From the NCBI GenBank assembly GCA_003243445.1, contig QFQQ01000068.1, positions 1 to 34,059 on the forward strand: a DNA stretch of 34,059 nt, written 5' to 3'. Origin of the DNA: Citrobacter freundii. GTDB taxonomy: Bacteria > Bacteroidota > Bacteroidia > Chitinophagales > Chitinophagaceae. This document shows positions 14,896 to 23,325 of the stretch, one piece after another. The position numbers and the translations under genes were made by a program. The number at the start of each line of letters is the position of its first letter. Position 1 is the stretch's first letter. A model generated the notes under the pieces. The model saw nothing but the letters and a program-made list of their open reading frames with translations. It was not told the DNA's origin and ran no database searches.

Positions 14896-17121
14896 ATGGA
14901 TTATATCAAAGAATACCGCCGTTTTATTTACAGCCACTACCTTGCCGACGGTGTGCGTATTACTGCCGGGGTTTTGCTGCCTTCGCTGATACTCGGATAT
15001 TACAATCAATTGCAATTGGGGATCTTTATTTCGTTGGGCGCACTCAGTGTGAGTATCACGGATAATCCCGGACCGATCCATCACCGGAGAAACGGTTTGC
15101 TGATCTGCTGTGGCCTGATCTTTCTGGTAGCACTGATGGTGGGATTTGCGCTTCCGGTGAAATGGGTATTTATGATACTGTTGCCGGTGCTTTGTTTTTT
15201 CTTTTCAATGATCGGTGTATACGGGGCAAGAGCCACGGCGATCGGTATCGCCGCCCTGCTGGTGATGGTGATGATGACGCATGAGGCATTGGCGGGCTGG
15301 CAGGTGGTTTATTTCGCGCTGTATATTCTCGCCGGTGGTTTATGGTATACGCTGCTCAGTTTGATCTTATATAGCTTACGGCCGTATAAACTTATTCAGC
15401 AGGCACTGGGCGAATACGTGTTATCCGCCGCAACTTATCTGCGTGCACGCGCCGGCTTTTATGAGGCGAACGCTGATATGGACGAATGCTACCGCGAGCT
15501 GATGCAGGCGCAGATCGATGTGCAGCAAAAGCAGGAACTGGTGGCCGAACTTCTTTTTAAAACGAGAAGTATTGTTAAAGAATCAACCCATATCAGCCGG
15601 ATATTGATGATGGTATTTCTCGATGTATCCGACCTGCTTGAACGCGCAATGACTTCTCACCAGGATTACAGAAAGCTTCACACCTATTTTGATGAAACGG
15701 GTATCCTGATGGAATACCGCACCATCATTCTGTCCCTTGCAAATGAAATGGATGAGATCGGCCTTTCGCTGATCAGTGGTAAACGATCGGGATATGATGC
15801 GGATATTGATAAGGAACTGGTAACGGAGCGTGAACATCTGCAGCAACTTCGTGTCAAGTCACTCAACCCTGCAAACCTGGAAGGTTTTATCAGCCTCCGG
15901 CATATCCTCGACAGCATAGACGATATTGCCGGAAGGATCCGGACATTGCATCAGTACACCTCTTACGATCAGAAGTTGCGGAGAATAAAGGTCGATACGC
16001 CAGATCCTTCGAAATATGTTACCCGTCAGACAATCGATCCGCAGCAGTTCTGGGATAATTTTTCGTTGCAGTCAAATATCTTCCGTCATTCCCTGCGCAT
16101 TACCATTGCGGCGCTCGCCGCTTATATCATTGGTCAAATGTTACCCTTTGGCCGTGGATACTGGATCCTGCTTACAGTGATCGTGATCCTGAAACCCGGT
16201 TATACATTGACCAGGCAAAGAAATATTCAGCGCCTGATCGGCACGCTGATCGGCGCAGCCATTGCCGGTGGGATCTTATTCTTTGTAAAAAACAATACAG
16301 CCATTCTTGTGTTGCTTGCGCTGAGCATGATCGGTGGTTATAGTTTCATGCGGTGGAAGTATCTAGTGAGCGTGGTGATGATCACGATGTACCTCCTGTT
16401 CATGTTCCATATCCTTGAGCCGAATGATTTCAGTGAAGTTGTACAGGAAAGGATCGTGGATACACTGATCGGTTGTATCGTCGGTTTCCTTGCTTCCTAT
16501 CTCTTGCCTCCGATATGGGAGCGCGAACAGATAGGAGAGTTGATGCAACACCTGATCAATGACATCATATTGTATTTCGAAAGTGTCGCTTATGCATTCA
16601 CCGGTGCGCCGTATAATAAACAGGTGAGTAAGGAAAAACGCAAACAGGCATGGGTTTCCCTGGCGAATGTGACAGATGCATTTCAACGCATGCTATCCGA
16701 GCCAAAAAGCAAACGACGGGATTACAAAGAATTTCACCGGTTTGTTGTTTCGTCGCACATGCTGGTTTCTCATTTTGCAACACTGACTTATTATGCAGAT
16801 ACGCTGCAACCGGAATACGTGATGCCGGATTATGAACCGCTGATCAAAGCGAGCGTGGCAGAACTGACCGCGGCAGGGCAATTCCTTGCCAATCCCTATA
16901 CGGACGCTCCAAAGAAAGCCGCCGAAAATCCGCAGGCATTGCTGGATCAGAAGATCAACGCGCTGATGCAAACAAGACAGCAGGAGCTGAGGGACGGACT
17001 GCTTGAATCAAGCGGCAAGCGCTATCTCAGTACATTCAAATCGATCACAGACCAGTTTTATTTTGTGTATAAAACTTCGCAGGATGTGCACAAGATCAGC
17101 CGTTCCATAATACTTACGTGA
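14896..17121 (+). CDS. FUSC (YccS/YhfK-like) family inner-membrane protein
   Basis: The 741-aa polytopic membrane protein has two blocks of transmembrane helices: about residues 20-170 (GVLLPSLILGYYNQLQLGIF and following) and about 400-540 (ITIAALAAYIIGQMLPFGRGYW and following). A large charged cytoplasmic domain follows each block. The repeated membrane-plus-soluble layout and the FGRGYWILLTVIVILKPGY segment are typical of the fusaric-acid-resistance-like FUSC superfamily, which includes proposed aromatic-acid exporters. The substrate is not known. I chose the ATG at 14896 because the earlier in-frame start (14839) would lie upstream of the promoter box. A 9-bp-period array begins 6 nt after the stop. 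Confidence 0.85.
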   Translation: MDYIKEYRRFIYSHYLADGVRITAGVLLPSLILGYYNQLQLGIFISLGALSVSITDNPGPIHHRRNGLLICCGLIFLVALMVGFALPVKWVFMILLPVLCFFFSMIGVYGARATAIGIAALLVMVMMTHEALAGWQVVYFALYILAGGLWYTLLSLILYSLRPYKLIQQALGEYVLSAATYLRARAGFYEANADMDECYRELMQAQIDVQQKQELVAELLFKTRSIVKESTHISRILMMVFLDVSDLLERAMTSHQDYRKLHTYFDETGILMEYRTIILSLANEMDEIGLSLISGKRSGYDADIDKELVTEREHLQQLRVKSLNPANLEGFISLRHILDSIDDIAGRIRTLHQYTSYDQKLRRIKVDTPDPSKYVTRQTIDPQQFWDNFSLQSNIFRHSLRITIAALAAYIIGQMLPFGRGYWILLTVIVILKPGYTLTRQRNIQRLIGTLIGAAIAGGILFFVKNNTAILVLLALSMIGGYSFMRWKYLVSVVMITMYLLFMFHILEPNDFSEVVQERIVDTLIGCIVGFLASYLLPPIWEREQIGELMQHLINDIILYFESVAYAFTGAPYNKQVSKEKRKQAWVSLANVTDAFQRMLSEPKSKRRDYKEFHRFVVSSHMLVSHFATLTYYADTLQPEYVMPDYEPLIKASVAELTAAGQFLANPYTDAPKKAAENPQALLDQKINALMQTRQQELRDGLLESSGKRYLSTFKSITDQFYFVYKTSQDVHKISRSIILT

Positions 17122-17127
17122 AGGAAA

Positions 17128-17270
17128 AGGTTCCAGAGGTTTCAGGAGTTCAAGAGGTTCCAGAGGTTTTCCATCGATAATGTGCCAGACGTTTTCTAAA
17201 AAGAAAAAGGTTCCAAAGGTTTACGCAACCTCTGGAACCTCTTGAACTTCTGAAACCTCTGGAACTTTCC
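17128..17270. repeat. 9-bp-period inverted array between convergent genes
   Basis: The left arm (17128-17172, ggttccaga/ggtttcagg/agttcaaga words) and right arm (17227-17270) are inverted and match over about 40 positions. They fill the gap between the stop codons of the FUSC and lipoprotein genes, so either transcript would end in a long hairpin. Confidence 0.85.
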
Positions 17271-17277
17271 TCAGCTC

Positions 17278-17751
17278 TTACTGAACCCTTCCATCCTTCT
17301 TATCCATCGACCGGCCAATCGCATAACCGCCGATTCCACCCAATACACCACCGATCACGCCACCAACGACACGGTTCTTTTTATTCAGGACTGCACCAAG
17401 TACAGCACCGGAACCGGCTCCAATGGCGGTACCTTTTGCAGCCTTACTCCAACCTTTCTTTTTGGTTGTAGCAGCCACAGGTTGTGGAGCTGAAGTGTAA
17501 ACTTTTTTAGTCACCACTTTTGGAGGTGTATTCACGTACACGACCTGTGGTGTTGCAGCCGCAGGCTGATAATTGTTTACAGGATCGACACGTTCGTTCT
17601 GTGCTTTCCATTGCTGGAACTGAGAAAAACCAACAGTGTCTTCGTAAGAAACCTGCTTCGCTGTTTCATTTGATCCCGCTGTACGTGAGCAGGCGCTTAA
17701 TAAAATAATAGCTGCTGCCAATAAACTTAAAAGTGTAAATGTCTTTTTCAT
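17278..17751 (-). CDS. Glycine-zipper lipoprotein (YmgG-like)
   Basis: The 157-aa protein starts with a lipoprotein signal (KKTFTLLSLLAAAIILLSAC). A low-complexity Pro/Val/Thr linker follows, and then a C-terminal glycine zipper (GTAIGAGSGAVLGAVL, GGVIGGVLGGIGGYAIG), which usually forms a paired membrane-associated helix hairpin in envelope proteins. The start at 17751 puts the signal peptide at the N-terminus; an in-frame ATG at 17811 adds 20 residues and is less likely. The exact function is unknown, and an envelope structural or stress role is the family expectation. Confidence 0.8.
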   Translation of the reverse strand: MKKTFTLLSLLAAAIILLSACSRTAGSNETAKQVSYEDTVGFSQFQQWKAQNERVDPVNNYQPAAATPQVVYVNTPPKVVTKKVYTSAPQPVAATTKKKGWSKAAKGTAIGAGSGAVLGAVLNKKNRVVGGVIGGVLGGIGGYAIGRSMDKKDGRVQ

Positions 17752-18037
17752 GATCTCAGATTTTAATTGAATAATTGATTTACGGGAGAGTAAAAACAGA
17801 AAGAATGCCACAGAAAATCTGATTGTTAACGTTGGAACATTGAAAGTTTTAAAACACTGGAAATAATGAGTTTGAAACGCGGGAGTTTTAACAATTGGAA
17901 CAGGAGTATATAGTGAAGTAAATAAGAGCTTGTTAAGAAGGATTTAAAAGAGAAAATCTTATACACGAAGATTAAACCTTGAAGCACGTGATTGTTAGCA
18001 GTCATTACAGATCCGCGTGCAAACATGTATGGTGTGA

Positions 18038-18931
18038 CTATGATTTTTCTTCCGGCAGTATTACCTTCAGTGCATTCTTAATGATCGATGCTTTTATCTT
18101 TCCCGTTTTTCCCAGGTATTCTCCGTCCACCTGGAAATGCGCCTTTCTTCTCGAACGGATCTCGATGCCGCTCGTTTGAAATACTTCTGTTTTCCGTTTA
18201 TCATACGCGCGATGCGTAACCATCATCTTAAATATTTCGGAAAAAGAGATCTCTTTTACGATCACGATCTCAAATAACTCATCATCCAGACGCCCGAGCG
18301 GATTGATAACCGCACCGCTGCCGTACCGGGTAGCATTTGCGATCACCAGCATAGCGGCCGAGCGTGCGATCTTCTTGCCATCACTGTGAATGATGATCTC
18401 CATATGAGGGTGTCGCCAGATGATCTTCAGCGCTGCTTTTATATAGCCCCACATGCCGCGGCCTTTTTGCTGCTCAAATGTTTTGATCAGAAATGCGTTG
18501 AAGCCGATATCGGCAAGATGAATGCATAATTCATCGTTGATACGCACCAGATGGATCTTCTGAATATTATCCGAAAGACAATATTTCAATGCGTCAGCCG
18601 GCGTTGCCGGAATGCCCAGTTCTTTTGCCAGGCCATTGGCGGAGCCTGCCGGAAGAATGCCCAATTGTTTGTCAGTTTCTACGATGCACGAAGCAACAAG
18701 CTTCACCGTGCCGTCACCGCCAACAGCGATCACTTTTTTTGCGCGGCTTGTTCTGATCTTTTCCTCTATCACCCCCGGTTCACACGGATCAGGAAGCTCA
18801 AATATCTCGAAAGCATGGTCTTTTGCGTCGAAAAAAGCGCGGATCTCGGCGGACCAATCGACCGAACCCTTACCTGCGCCGGGGTTTACAACGAAAAGCC
18901 ATCGTTGTGCCCCGTTATTTTGTTCTTTCAT
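18038..18931 (-). CDS. Diacylglycerol kinase-like lipid kinase (YegS/BmrU family)
   Basis: This cytoplasmic lipid kinase has the DAGK catalytic fold. The nucleotide-binding N-terminus reads WLFVVNPGAGKG, and the glycine-rich loop VGGDGT (GGDGT at about 71-75) is followed by LGILPAGSANGLAKELGIP, all diagnostic of the family. The C-terminal beta domain closes with FQVDGEYLGKTGKI. It likely phosphorylates diacylglycerol or a related lipid. Start choice: ATG 18931 (MKEQNNGAQRW) or 18946, five residues longer. It is transcribed away from an APP1-type phosphatase, which would run the opposite reaction. Confidence 0.88.
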   Translation of the reverse strand: MKEQNNGAQRWLFVVNPGAGKGSVDWSAEIRAFFDAKDHAFEIFELPDPCEPGVIEEKIRTSRAKKVIAVGGDGTVKLVASCIVETDKQLGILPAGSANGLAKELGIPATPADALKYCLSDNIQKIHLVRINDELCIHLADIGFNAFLIKTFEQQKGRGMWGYIKAALKIIWRHPHMEIIIHSDGKKIARSAAMLVIANATRYGSGAVINPLGRLDDELFEIVIVKEISFSEIFKMMVTHRAYDKRKTEVFQTSGIEIRSRRKAHFQVDGEYLGKTGKIKASIIKNALKVILPEEKS

Positions 18932-18967
18932 GGATGATGCTGGCATTGTATTTATTGTTTATCAGGG

Positions 18968-19957
18968 ATGGATCAGCAGCAGCTAATTGCCCCGGACAGC
19001 AAGTACTATATAAAATTGTACCACGGTTATGGCCACACCCATGACCTGCTCTTGTACGGACACGTTTTTGCGGGGAAACCTGTGCCCGCAAACCCCTACA
19101 GTAACAGTGCGTTGACGAATATGCGTTACCTGTGGAAACTTTTTTCGGTAAACCCGGTGGCGAATGTTCCACTGATCTTGCAGTGGCAGGGTAATGTTTT
19201 GCGCGGCACTACCGAGTCCGATGGATTCCTGAGGTTTGAATGGGATTCCCCTGTGCATCTTCAGGCCGGCTGGCATGAGGTGGAAGTGAATATCGATGGA
19301 AATGCAGCGAGGGCTAGAGGCGTTTTGTTTGTGCCGCACATTACACAGTATGCTTTCATTTCCGACATTGATGATACGGTGCTGATTTCTTATTCGTCAA
19401 CTGTGTGGCGGAGGCTGAAAACATTGTTCACTACAAATCCAAGAACAAGGAAAGCGTTTGATGGCGTCGCCGATCACTACAGGTTACTCGCTAATGCGCA
19501 TACAACACCCGATATGCCCAATCCATTTTTCTATGTATCAAGCAGTGAGTGGAACCTGTATGATTATCTTGTCGATTTCTTCCGCCACCAGGGACTGCCC
19601 GAAGGTGCATTTTTACTCAACCAGGTAAAACGATGGTATGAAGTGTTCAGGACAGGGAAGACAAAACACAAAGGCAAGCTGATACGCGTAATGCGGATAC
19701 TGGATACATTTCCTCAACAACGGTTTATTCTGTTGGGTGATAACACACAGCAGGATGCAGATATCTATACACAGATCGCTGAAAAATATCCCGAACGCAT
19801 CCATGCCATCTATATACGCAATGCCAGCGGGAAGAATGCTGCGCGGGTCTCCGCGTTATTAAACGATCTTGAAAAAAATAAAGGGGTCTTTACCTGTCAG
19901 TTCAACACGAGTGAAGAGGCGATAGAACATTCGCGCAGTATAGGTTTGGTGGAATGA
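18968..19957 (+). CDS. APP1 (DUF2183) family phosphatase
   Basis: The 329-aa protein has the HAD-like motif DIDDT (133-137) of the App1 phosphatidate phosphatase catalytic domain. Conserved downstream blocks include NPFFYVSSSEWNLYDYL, GLPEGAFLLNQ, KGKLIRVMRILDTFP and FILLGDNTQQDADIY. The N-terminal 120 residues form a beta-rich domain. Yeast App1 converts phosphatidate to diacylglycerol, and bacterial homologs are largely uncharacterised. The divergent neighbour is a diacylglycerol-kinase-like enzyme only 36 nt away, which supports a lipid role. No signal peptide is seen. Confidence 0.85.
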   Translation: MDQQQLIAPDSKYYIKLYHGYGHTHDLLLYGHVFAGKPVPANPYSNSALTNMRYLWKLFSVNPVANVPLILQWQGNVLRGTTESDGFLRFEWDSPVHLQAGWHEVEVNIDGNAARARGVLFVPHITQYAFISDIDDTVLISYSSTVWRRLKTLFTTNPRTRKAFDGVADHYRLLANAHTTPDMPNPFFYVSSSEWNLYDYLVDFFRHQGLPEGAFLLNQVKRWYEVFRTGKTKHKGKLIRVMRILDTFPQQRFILLGDNTQQDADIYTQIAEKYPERIHAIYIRNASGKNAARVSALLNDLEKNKGVFTCQFNTSEEAIEHSRSIGLVE

Positions 19958-19980
19958 GGGTGGGAAAAAATTTCCTCGGA

Positions 19981-20187
19981 ACCAAAGGTTCCAGAAGTTC
20001 CAGAGGTTCCAGAAGTTTCAGAGGTTTAATAGGTTTAATAGGTTTAATAGGTTTCATAGGTTTCATAGGTTCCTTAAAGCAGAGGTCTTTCTTCACCATA
20101 GAGAGCCACAAAGCGCGGCAGCAACCTCTGAAACCTCTGAAACTTCTGGAACCTTTGGAACCTCTGAAGCTTCTAAAACCTTTTTCC
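19981..20187. repeat. Large 9-bp-period inverted array
   Basis: The left arm (19981-20073) is about ten words (ggttccaga, agtttcaga, ggtttaata, ggtttcata). The right arm (20122-20187) is the inverted set. The spacer ends with caaagcgcggcagcaacct (20109-20127), which recurs almost identically at 30520-30538. It starts 24 nt after the stop of the APP1-type gene. The remaining bases to 20266 hold no clear promoter match. Confidence 0.85.
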
Positions 20188-20266
20188 CATTTTAATCCAT
20201 CCGCGTCCGTACTGGCACAGCTCTTGCCTTTTATCAGCAAACATATTTATCACTAAAACCGTAATT

Positions 20267-20449
20267 ATGAAAAAGAATACAAGAAATGTGCTTATTGGCG
20301 CATTGGCAGTAGCAGGTGCAGCTTATCTTGTTAAAAGATATCGCAGCAATGGTGGAGCAGAACAAGTGAAGGAGCTTTCAAGAAAAGCAAAACATCATAT
20401 GACAAATATTTTCTCGAGAGCGAAGAATATGCATGCAACAACAGCTTAG
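20267..20449 (+). CDS. Small membrane-anchored protein, 60 aa
   Basis: The family is not recognised. The product has one hydrophobic segment (VLIGALAVAGAAYLV, about 8-22) preceded by Lys/Arg and followed by a basic amphipathic tail (KELSRKAKHHMTNIFSRAKNM). This is a single-pass small protein of the YtxH-like kind, which often appear as stress-linked proteins. It is bounded by repeats on both sides and has its own ATG with a clean lysine-rich start. The coding call rests on the protein-like pattern alone. Confidence 0.6.
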   Translation: MKKNTRNVLIGALAVAGAAYLVKRYRSNGGAEQVKELSRKAKHHMTNIFSRAKNMHATTA

Positions 20450-20461
20450 CAGATAAGTAAA

Positions 20462-20533
20462 AATTAAAAAGTCAAAAGTAAAAATCAAGTTCCTTTATAA
20501 GGATGTTGAATTTTTACTTTTGACTTTTTAATT
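20462..20533. repeat. aaaaagt-type inverted repeat between convergent genes
   Basis: A left arm (20462-20486) and right arm (20508-20533) of aaaaagtcaaaagt-type words are nearly perfectly complementary over about 24 bp with a 21-nt loop. It sits between the stops of the 60-aa gene and the RRM gene and resembles a bidirectional terminator. Confidence 0.85.
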
Positions 20534-20561
20534 AATGATATAGTGTGAAATTGATTGGCAA

Positions 20562-21026
20562 TTAATATCTGCGTCCGCCGCCACCACCGCCCTGGTAGCC
20601 ACCGCCGCCGCCACGGTTTCCACCGCCGCGATTGCCGCCACCGCCGTAACCGCCGCCTCCATATCCACCACCGCCACCGCGGTTTCCTCCACCACGATTG
20701 CCGCCTCCGTATCCGCCACCGCCACTGTTTCCACCACCATAGCCGCCGCTGTTACCGCCGCCGCCATAGCCACCACCGCCGCCGCCACGTTCGTCTGCTG
20801 CTTTAACCACCAAAGGTTTTTTACCCAAAGAAATATCATTGAGGCTTTCAATGGCATCCTTGGCTTCATCATCATTCAGCATTTCAACAAAACCAAAACC
20901 CTTGCTCTTTCCCGTCTCCCTGTCAATAGCTACTTTGGCAGAAATGATCTTTCCAAACTTTTCAAAAATTTCTTCCAGTTCAGCATCATCAAGGTCATAA
21001 GGCAGGCCGGCTACGAAAATCTTCAT
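20562..21026 (-). CDS. RRM RNA-binding protein with a glycine-rich tail
   Basis: The 154-aa protein has one RNA recognition motif (1-78) with RNP2 KIFVAGLP (2-9) and RNP1 SKGFGFVEM (about 41-49). The tail (81-154) is almost all Gly with Tyr, Asn and Arg, in GGGGYGG and RGGG repeats. This is the usual cold-shock or post-transcriptional regulator type of Bacteroidota and cyanobacteria. The Gly/Tyr/Arg tail is the kind of sequence that can drive RNA-dependent condensation. A TATTTTTG box lies 15 nt upstream of the ATG. Confidence 0.93.
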   Translation of the reverse strand: MKIFVAGLPYDLDDAELEEIFEKFGKIISAKVAIDRETGKSKGFGFVEMLNDDEAKDAIESLNDISLGKKPLVVKAADERGGGGGGYGGGGNSGGYGGGNSGGGGYGGGNRGGGNRGGGGGYGGGGYGGGGNRGGGNRGGGGGYQGGGGGGRRY

Positions 21027-21041
21027 TGAGTTTATTTTTTA

Positions 21042-21049
21042 CAAAAATA
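21042..21049 (-). promoter_or_regulatory. Bacteroidota -7 box (TATTTTTG) for the RRM gene
   Basis: An exact TAnnTTTG match on the minus strand, ending 15 nt before the ATG. No -33 match is visible at the expected distance. Confidence 0.5.
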
Positions 21050-21398
21050 CGCAACTTATGCATGGGAATGTATCATAAGCACCTGATATTCCTTTAAAAA
21101 TATTCCAAACACGCGGAATTTTCAACCGTAAAAGAACCGTTTCTTTTTAGTAATACGTAGAGGATAGAATTCGAAGGAATGCGATACCCGGTACGGCTTG
21201 GTGGAAACTCTTAGTCTGATGATACCGGTCAAGAGATTCCGATAGGGGGATGTTAGATGGTCGATGGCCGGATCAGGAGAAATGAGTCTGAAGAACAAAA
21301 CCCTCCGGGGACCAGAGGGTTTTGTTCTTTAATTTGAATCATCGGCTGGAAGTCGACCATAGACCATAGACCATCGACCATCCGACATCTAATATCTG
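21050..21398. other. Intergenic region: unexplained hairpin, array arms and terminator
   Basis: Between the RRM gene and the M28 gene lie three features. A 9-of-10-bp hairpin (21203-21212 with 21231-21240) has no array character. The catcgac-type arms sit at 21249-21275 and 21350-21395. A terminator hairpin (21293-21327) lies between the arms. The stretch 21050-21200 shows no ORF and no recognised RNA family. Confidence 0.6.
21293..21327 (-). terminator. Rho-independent terminator of the M28 peptidase gene
   Basis: A 13-bp stem (gaacaaaaccctc with gagggttttgttc) and a 9-nt loop, with T-rich tails on both strands. It is correctly placed to end the minus-strand M28 transcript and is bracketed by the array arms. 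Confidence 0.8.
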
Positions 21399-22955
21399 TC
21401 AATTCAGTCCGCCCTTTCTCGTTGGAGACGTCTGTGCCGGCCATTTTCCGGGCTCGCCTGTACGCGGGTTTGGAGGCAGTACGCTTTTTTCGCGGGAAGT
21501 TTTTACAGGATCTTCGCAAGCCATGTAAACAAGGATGGCTGCAAGGATCGCATTGCTCTGTACGTCGTCGAACACGATCTTATCGTATGTGTCACGGTTG
21601 GTATGCCAGGTATAGCTTCCGTATGACCAACTGGTTGAGCTTAATGAAAAACCGGGAGCACCCGCTGCCACGAATGATGCAAAATCAGAACCGCCGCCGC
21701 CGGGTGAACCAGGGAAACGTGTTTCGATCTGTGTTCTGATATCCGCAGGCACTTTTGACAGCCAGCGTGTGAGATACTCATAAGAATTGAGGAAACCCTG
21801 TCCGGAAAGATTCACTACCCGGCCCGTGCCATTGTCCTGGTTGAACAATGCCTGCAGGTTCTCGATAATTTCCTTATGATCTTCCACGAATGCGCGTGAA
21901 CCATTCAAACCCTGTTCTTCACTGCCCCAATGACCAACCAGGATCGTACGTTTTGGGTTTGGATAGATCTTTTTCAGGATGCGCATTGCTTCCATCATTA
22001 CGAGTGTACCCGTGCCGTTATCTGTAGCACCGGTTCCACCATCCCATGAATCGAAGTGTGCGGAAAGCATTACATATTCATTGGGTTTTTCCGTGCCTTT
22101 TATCTCTGCGAGTGTATTGAATGTTGGAACAACACCTAGTTCTTTTGAATCTGTACGGACACTGATCTTTGGTTTGATATCAGATTCAGTCAGTCTGTAA
22201 AGCAGACCATAATCTTCCAGTGAAATATCCACTGTAGGGATCTTGGTGGTGTTTGCGCTGAAGATCTTGTTTACACCAAAACCGTTTGACCAGTTTGATG
22301 CAACGATACCCAGTGCGCCGGCTTTTTCAATAGCCAGTGCAAGGTTTTTAGCATTCAGGCCTGTTTTACGAATACGTTTGCTCCACGCATCCTGCAATGC
22401 GGCGCGGTCTTTCTTCATCTTTTCAAATGATTCCTTTGTACCGAATTCTTCCCAGTTATAATCCGGGCGACCGGTTGGCTGGCACATCGAGATCATTACG
22501 AATTTGCCTTTTACGTTGGGCAGCCATTGCTGAAAGGCGGCAGAATCCGCTACGTCTGCAAGGATGATGGTTTCACCCGTGAGCGTTTTGCCGTTTGTGC
22601 TTGGGCTCCATGCAAGCTGCATGCCTTCAAGCGATTTCACGCGGGGATAAACCATATCGATATGGGAAACGCCGCGTTCCCAGCCTCTCCACTCGCCCCA
22701 TTTTTCATTGCGCGCAGGAATACCCCATGAAGTATATTTTGCAACGGCCCAGTCATTCGCCTGTTTCATCTGTGGCGTACCAACAAGACGAGGCCCGATG
22801 CCATCCAGTAACTCATGTGCAAGGGTTTTCAATTGAGAATGCTCAGTAGCTTCCGCTACGATCTGTTTTACGATCACCGAATCGGCCACCTGTCCGAACG
22901 CCAGGCTGCCCGCCAGTAAGCACGCGGGGAAAAGCAGTGTTTTAGTTTTTTTCAT
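21399..22955 (-). CDS. M28 family zinc peptidase (secreted aminopeptidase-like)
   Basis: The 518-aa enzyme has a signal peptide (TLLFPACLLAGSLAFGQ). The co-catalytic zinc set typical of M28 is visible: H300 in SAHFDSW, D312 in GATDNGTG, E346/E347 in GHWGSEEQG, D374 in NQDNG and H451 in YTWHTNRDT. An inserted PA-like domain precedes the catalytic part (about 130-270). It probably trims peptides in the periplasm or outside the cell. The start at 22955 is preferred, since the upstream in-frame extension to 23054 is read from the heptamer array. The stop abuts a catcgac array. Confidence 0.93.
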   Translation of the reverse strand: MKKTKTLLFPACLLAGSLAFGQVADSVIVKQIVAEATEHSQLKTLAHELLDGIGPRLVGTPQMKQANDWAVAKYTSWGIPARNEKWGEWRGWERGVSHIDMVYPRVKSLEGMQLAWSPSTNGKTLTGETIILADVADSAAFQQWLPNVKGKFVMISMCQPTGRPDYNWEEFGTKESFEKMKKDRAALQDAWSKRIRKTGLNAKNLALAIEKAGALGIVASNWSNGFGVNKIFSANTTKIPTVDISLEDYGLLYRLTESDIKPKISVRTDSKELGVVPTFNTLAEIKGTEKPNEYVMLSAHFDSWDGGTGATDNGTGTLVMMEAMRILKKIYPNPKRTILVGHWGSEEQGLNGSRAFVEDHKEIIENLQALFNQDNGTGRVVNLSGQGFLNSYEYLTRWLSKVPADIRTQIETRFPGSPGGGGSDFASFVAAGAPGFSLSSTSWSYGSYTWHTNRDTYDKIVFDDVQSNAILAAILVYMACEDPVKTSREKSVLPPNPRTGEPGKWPAQTSPTRKGGLN

Positions 22956-23013
22956 ACTAATCAAAGATTGTTTTTGGGTGGTCGAATATAGGGAAAAAGG
23001 GGGAGAGGGAGGG

Positions 23014-23324
23014 AGACCACGGACCGCGGACCGCAGACGGCGGAGGAAGACCACGGACCGCGGACCGCGGACCGCAGACCGCGGTACCAGTCATTAAAGA
23101 ATAACCCCTCCGCGCGGGAGGGGACGGTTTTATTCTCTAATAGAATCGGATGTTTTAAATAATAGTTCATGTCTGCGGTCTGCGGTCTGTGGTCTGTGGT
23201 CAGTTGTCCGGTCATCAATAAAGAACCCCTCACGTTGGAGGGGTCGATTATGTTTTCGAATAGAATCAGCTGTTTCAACTAATAGTTCACGTCTGCGGTC
23301 TGCGGTCGGTCGTCCGCGGTCCCT
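23014..23324. repeat. Triple heptamer array with a tandemly duplicated terminator unit
   Basis: There are accgcgg/accgcag arrays at 23014-23084, then inverted ones at 23171-23210 and 23291-23322. Between them lie two diverged copies of a unit of about 117 bp (about 23089-23206 and 23211-23324), each with a cccctc/gagggg hairpin and a conserved AATAGTTCA segment. The region fills the space between the M28 start and the stop of the acidic-protein gene. Confidence 0.85.
23217..23255 (-). terminator. Terminator-like hairpin (duplicated copy)
   Basis: A cccctc/gagggg stem next to T-rich sequence. It is the first hairpin met by the minus-strand transcript of the acidic protein. The sister copy is at 23105-23123. 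Confidence 0.55.
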
Positions 23325-23325
23325 C

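Noticed and set aside
20528..20875. Val/Ala-rich and His/Arg-rich reading frames opposite or alongside the RRM tail
   Set aside because: They are products of the ggy-type codons of the glycine-rich tail in other frames.
22956..23054. 33-residue N-terminal extension of the M28 peptidase
   Set aside because: It is read from the accgcgg heptamer array; the signal peptide begins at the Met at 22955.
23014..23324. CRISPR array
   Set aside because: The units are 7 bp, degenerate and inverted, without unique spacers or cas genes; the same holds for the 9-bp arrays.
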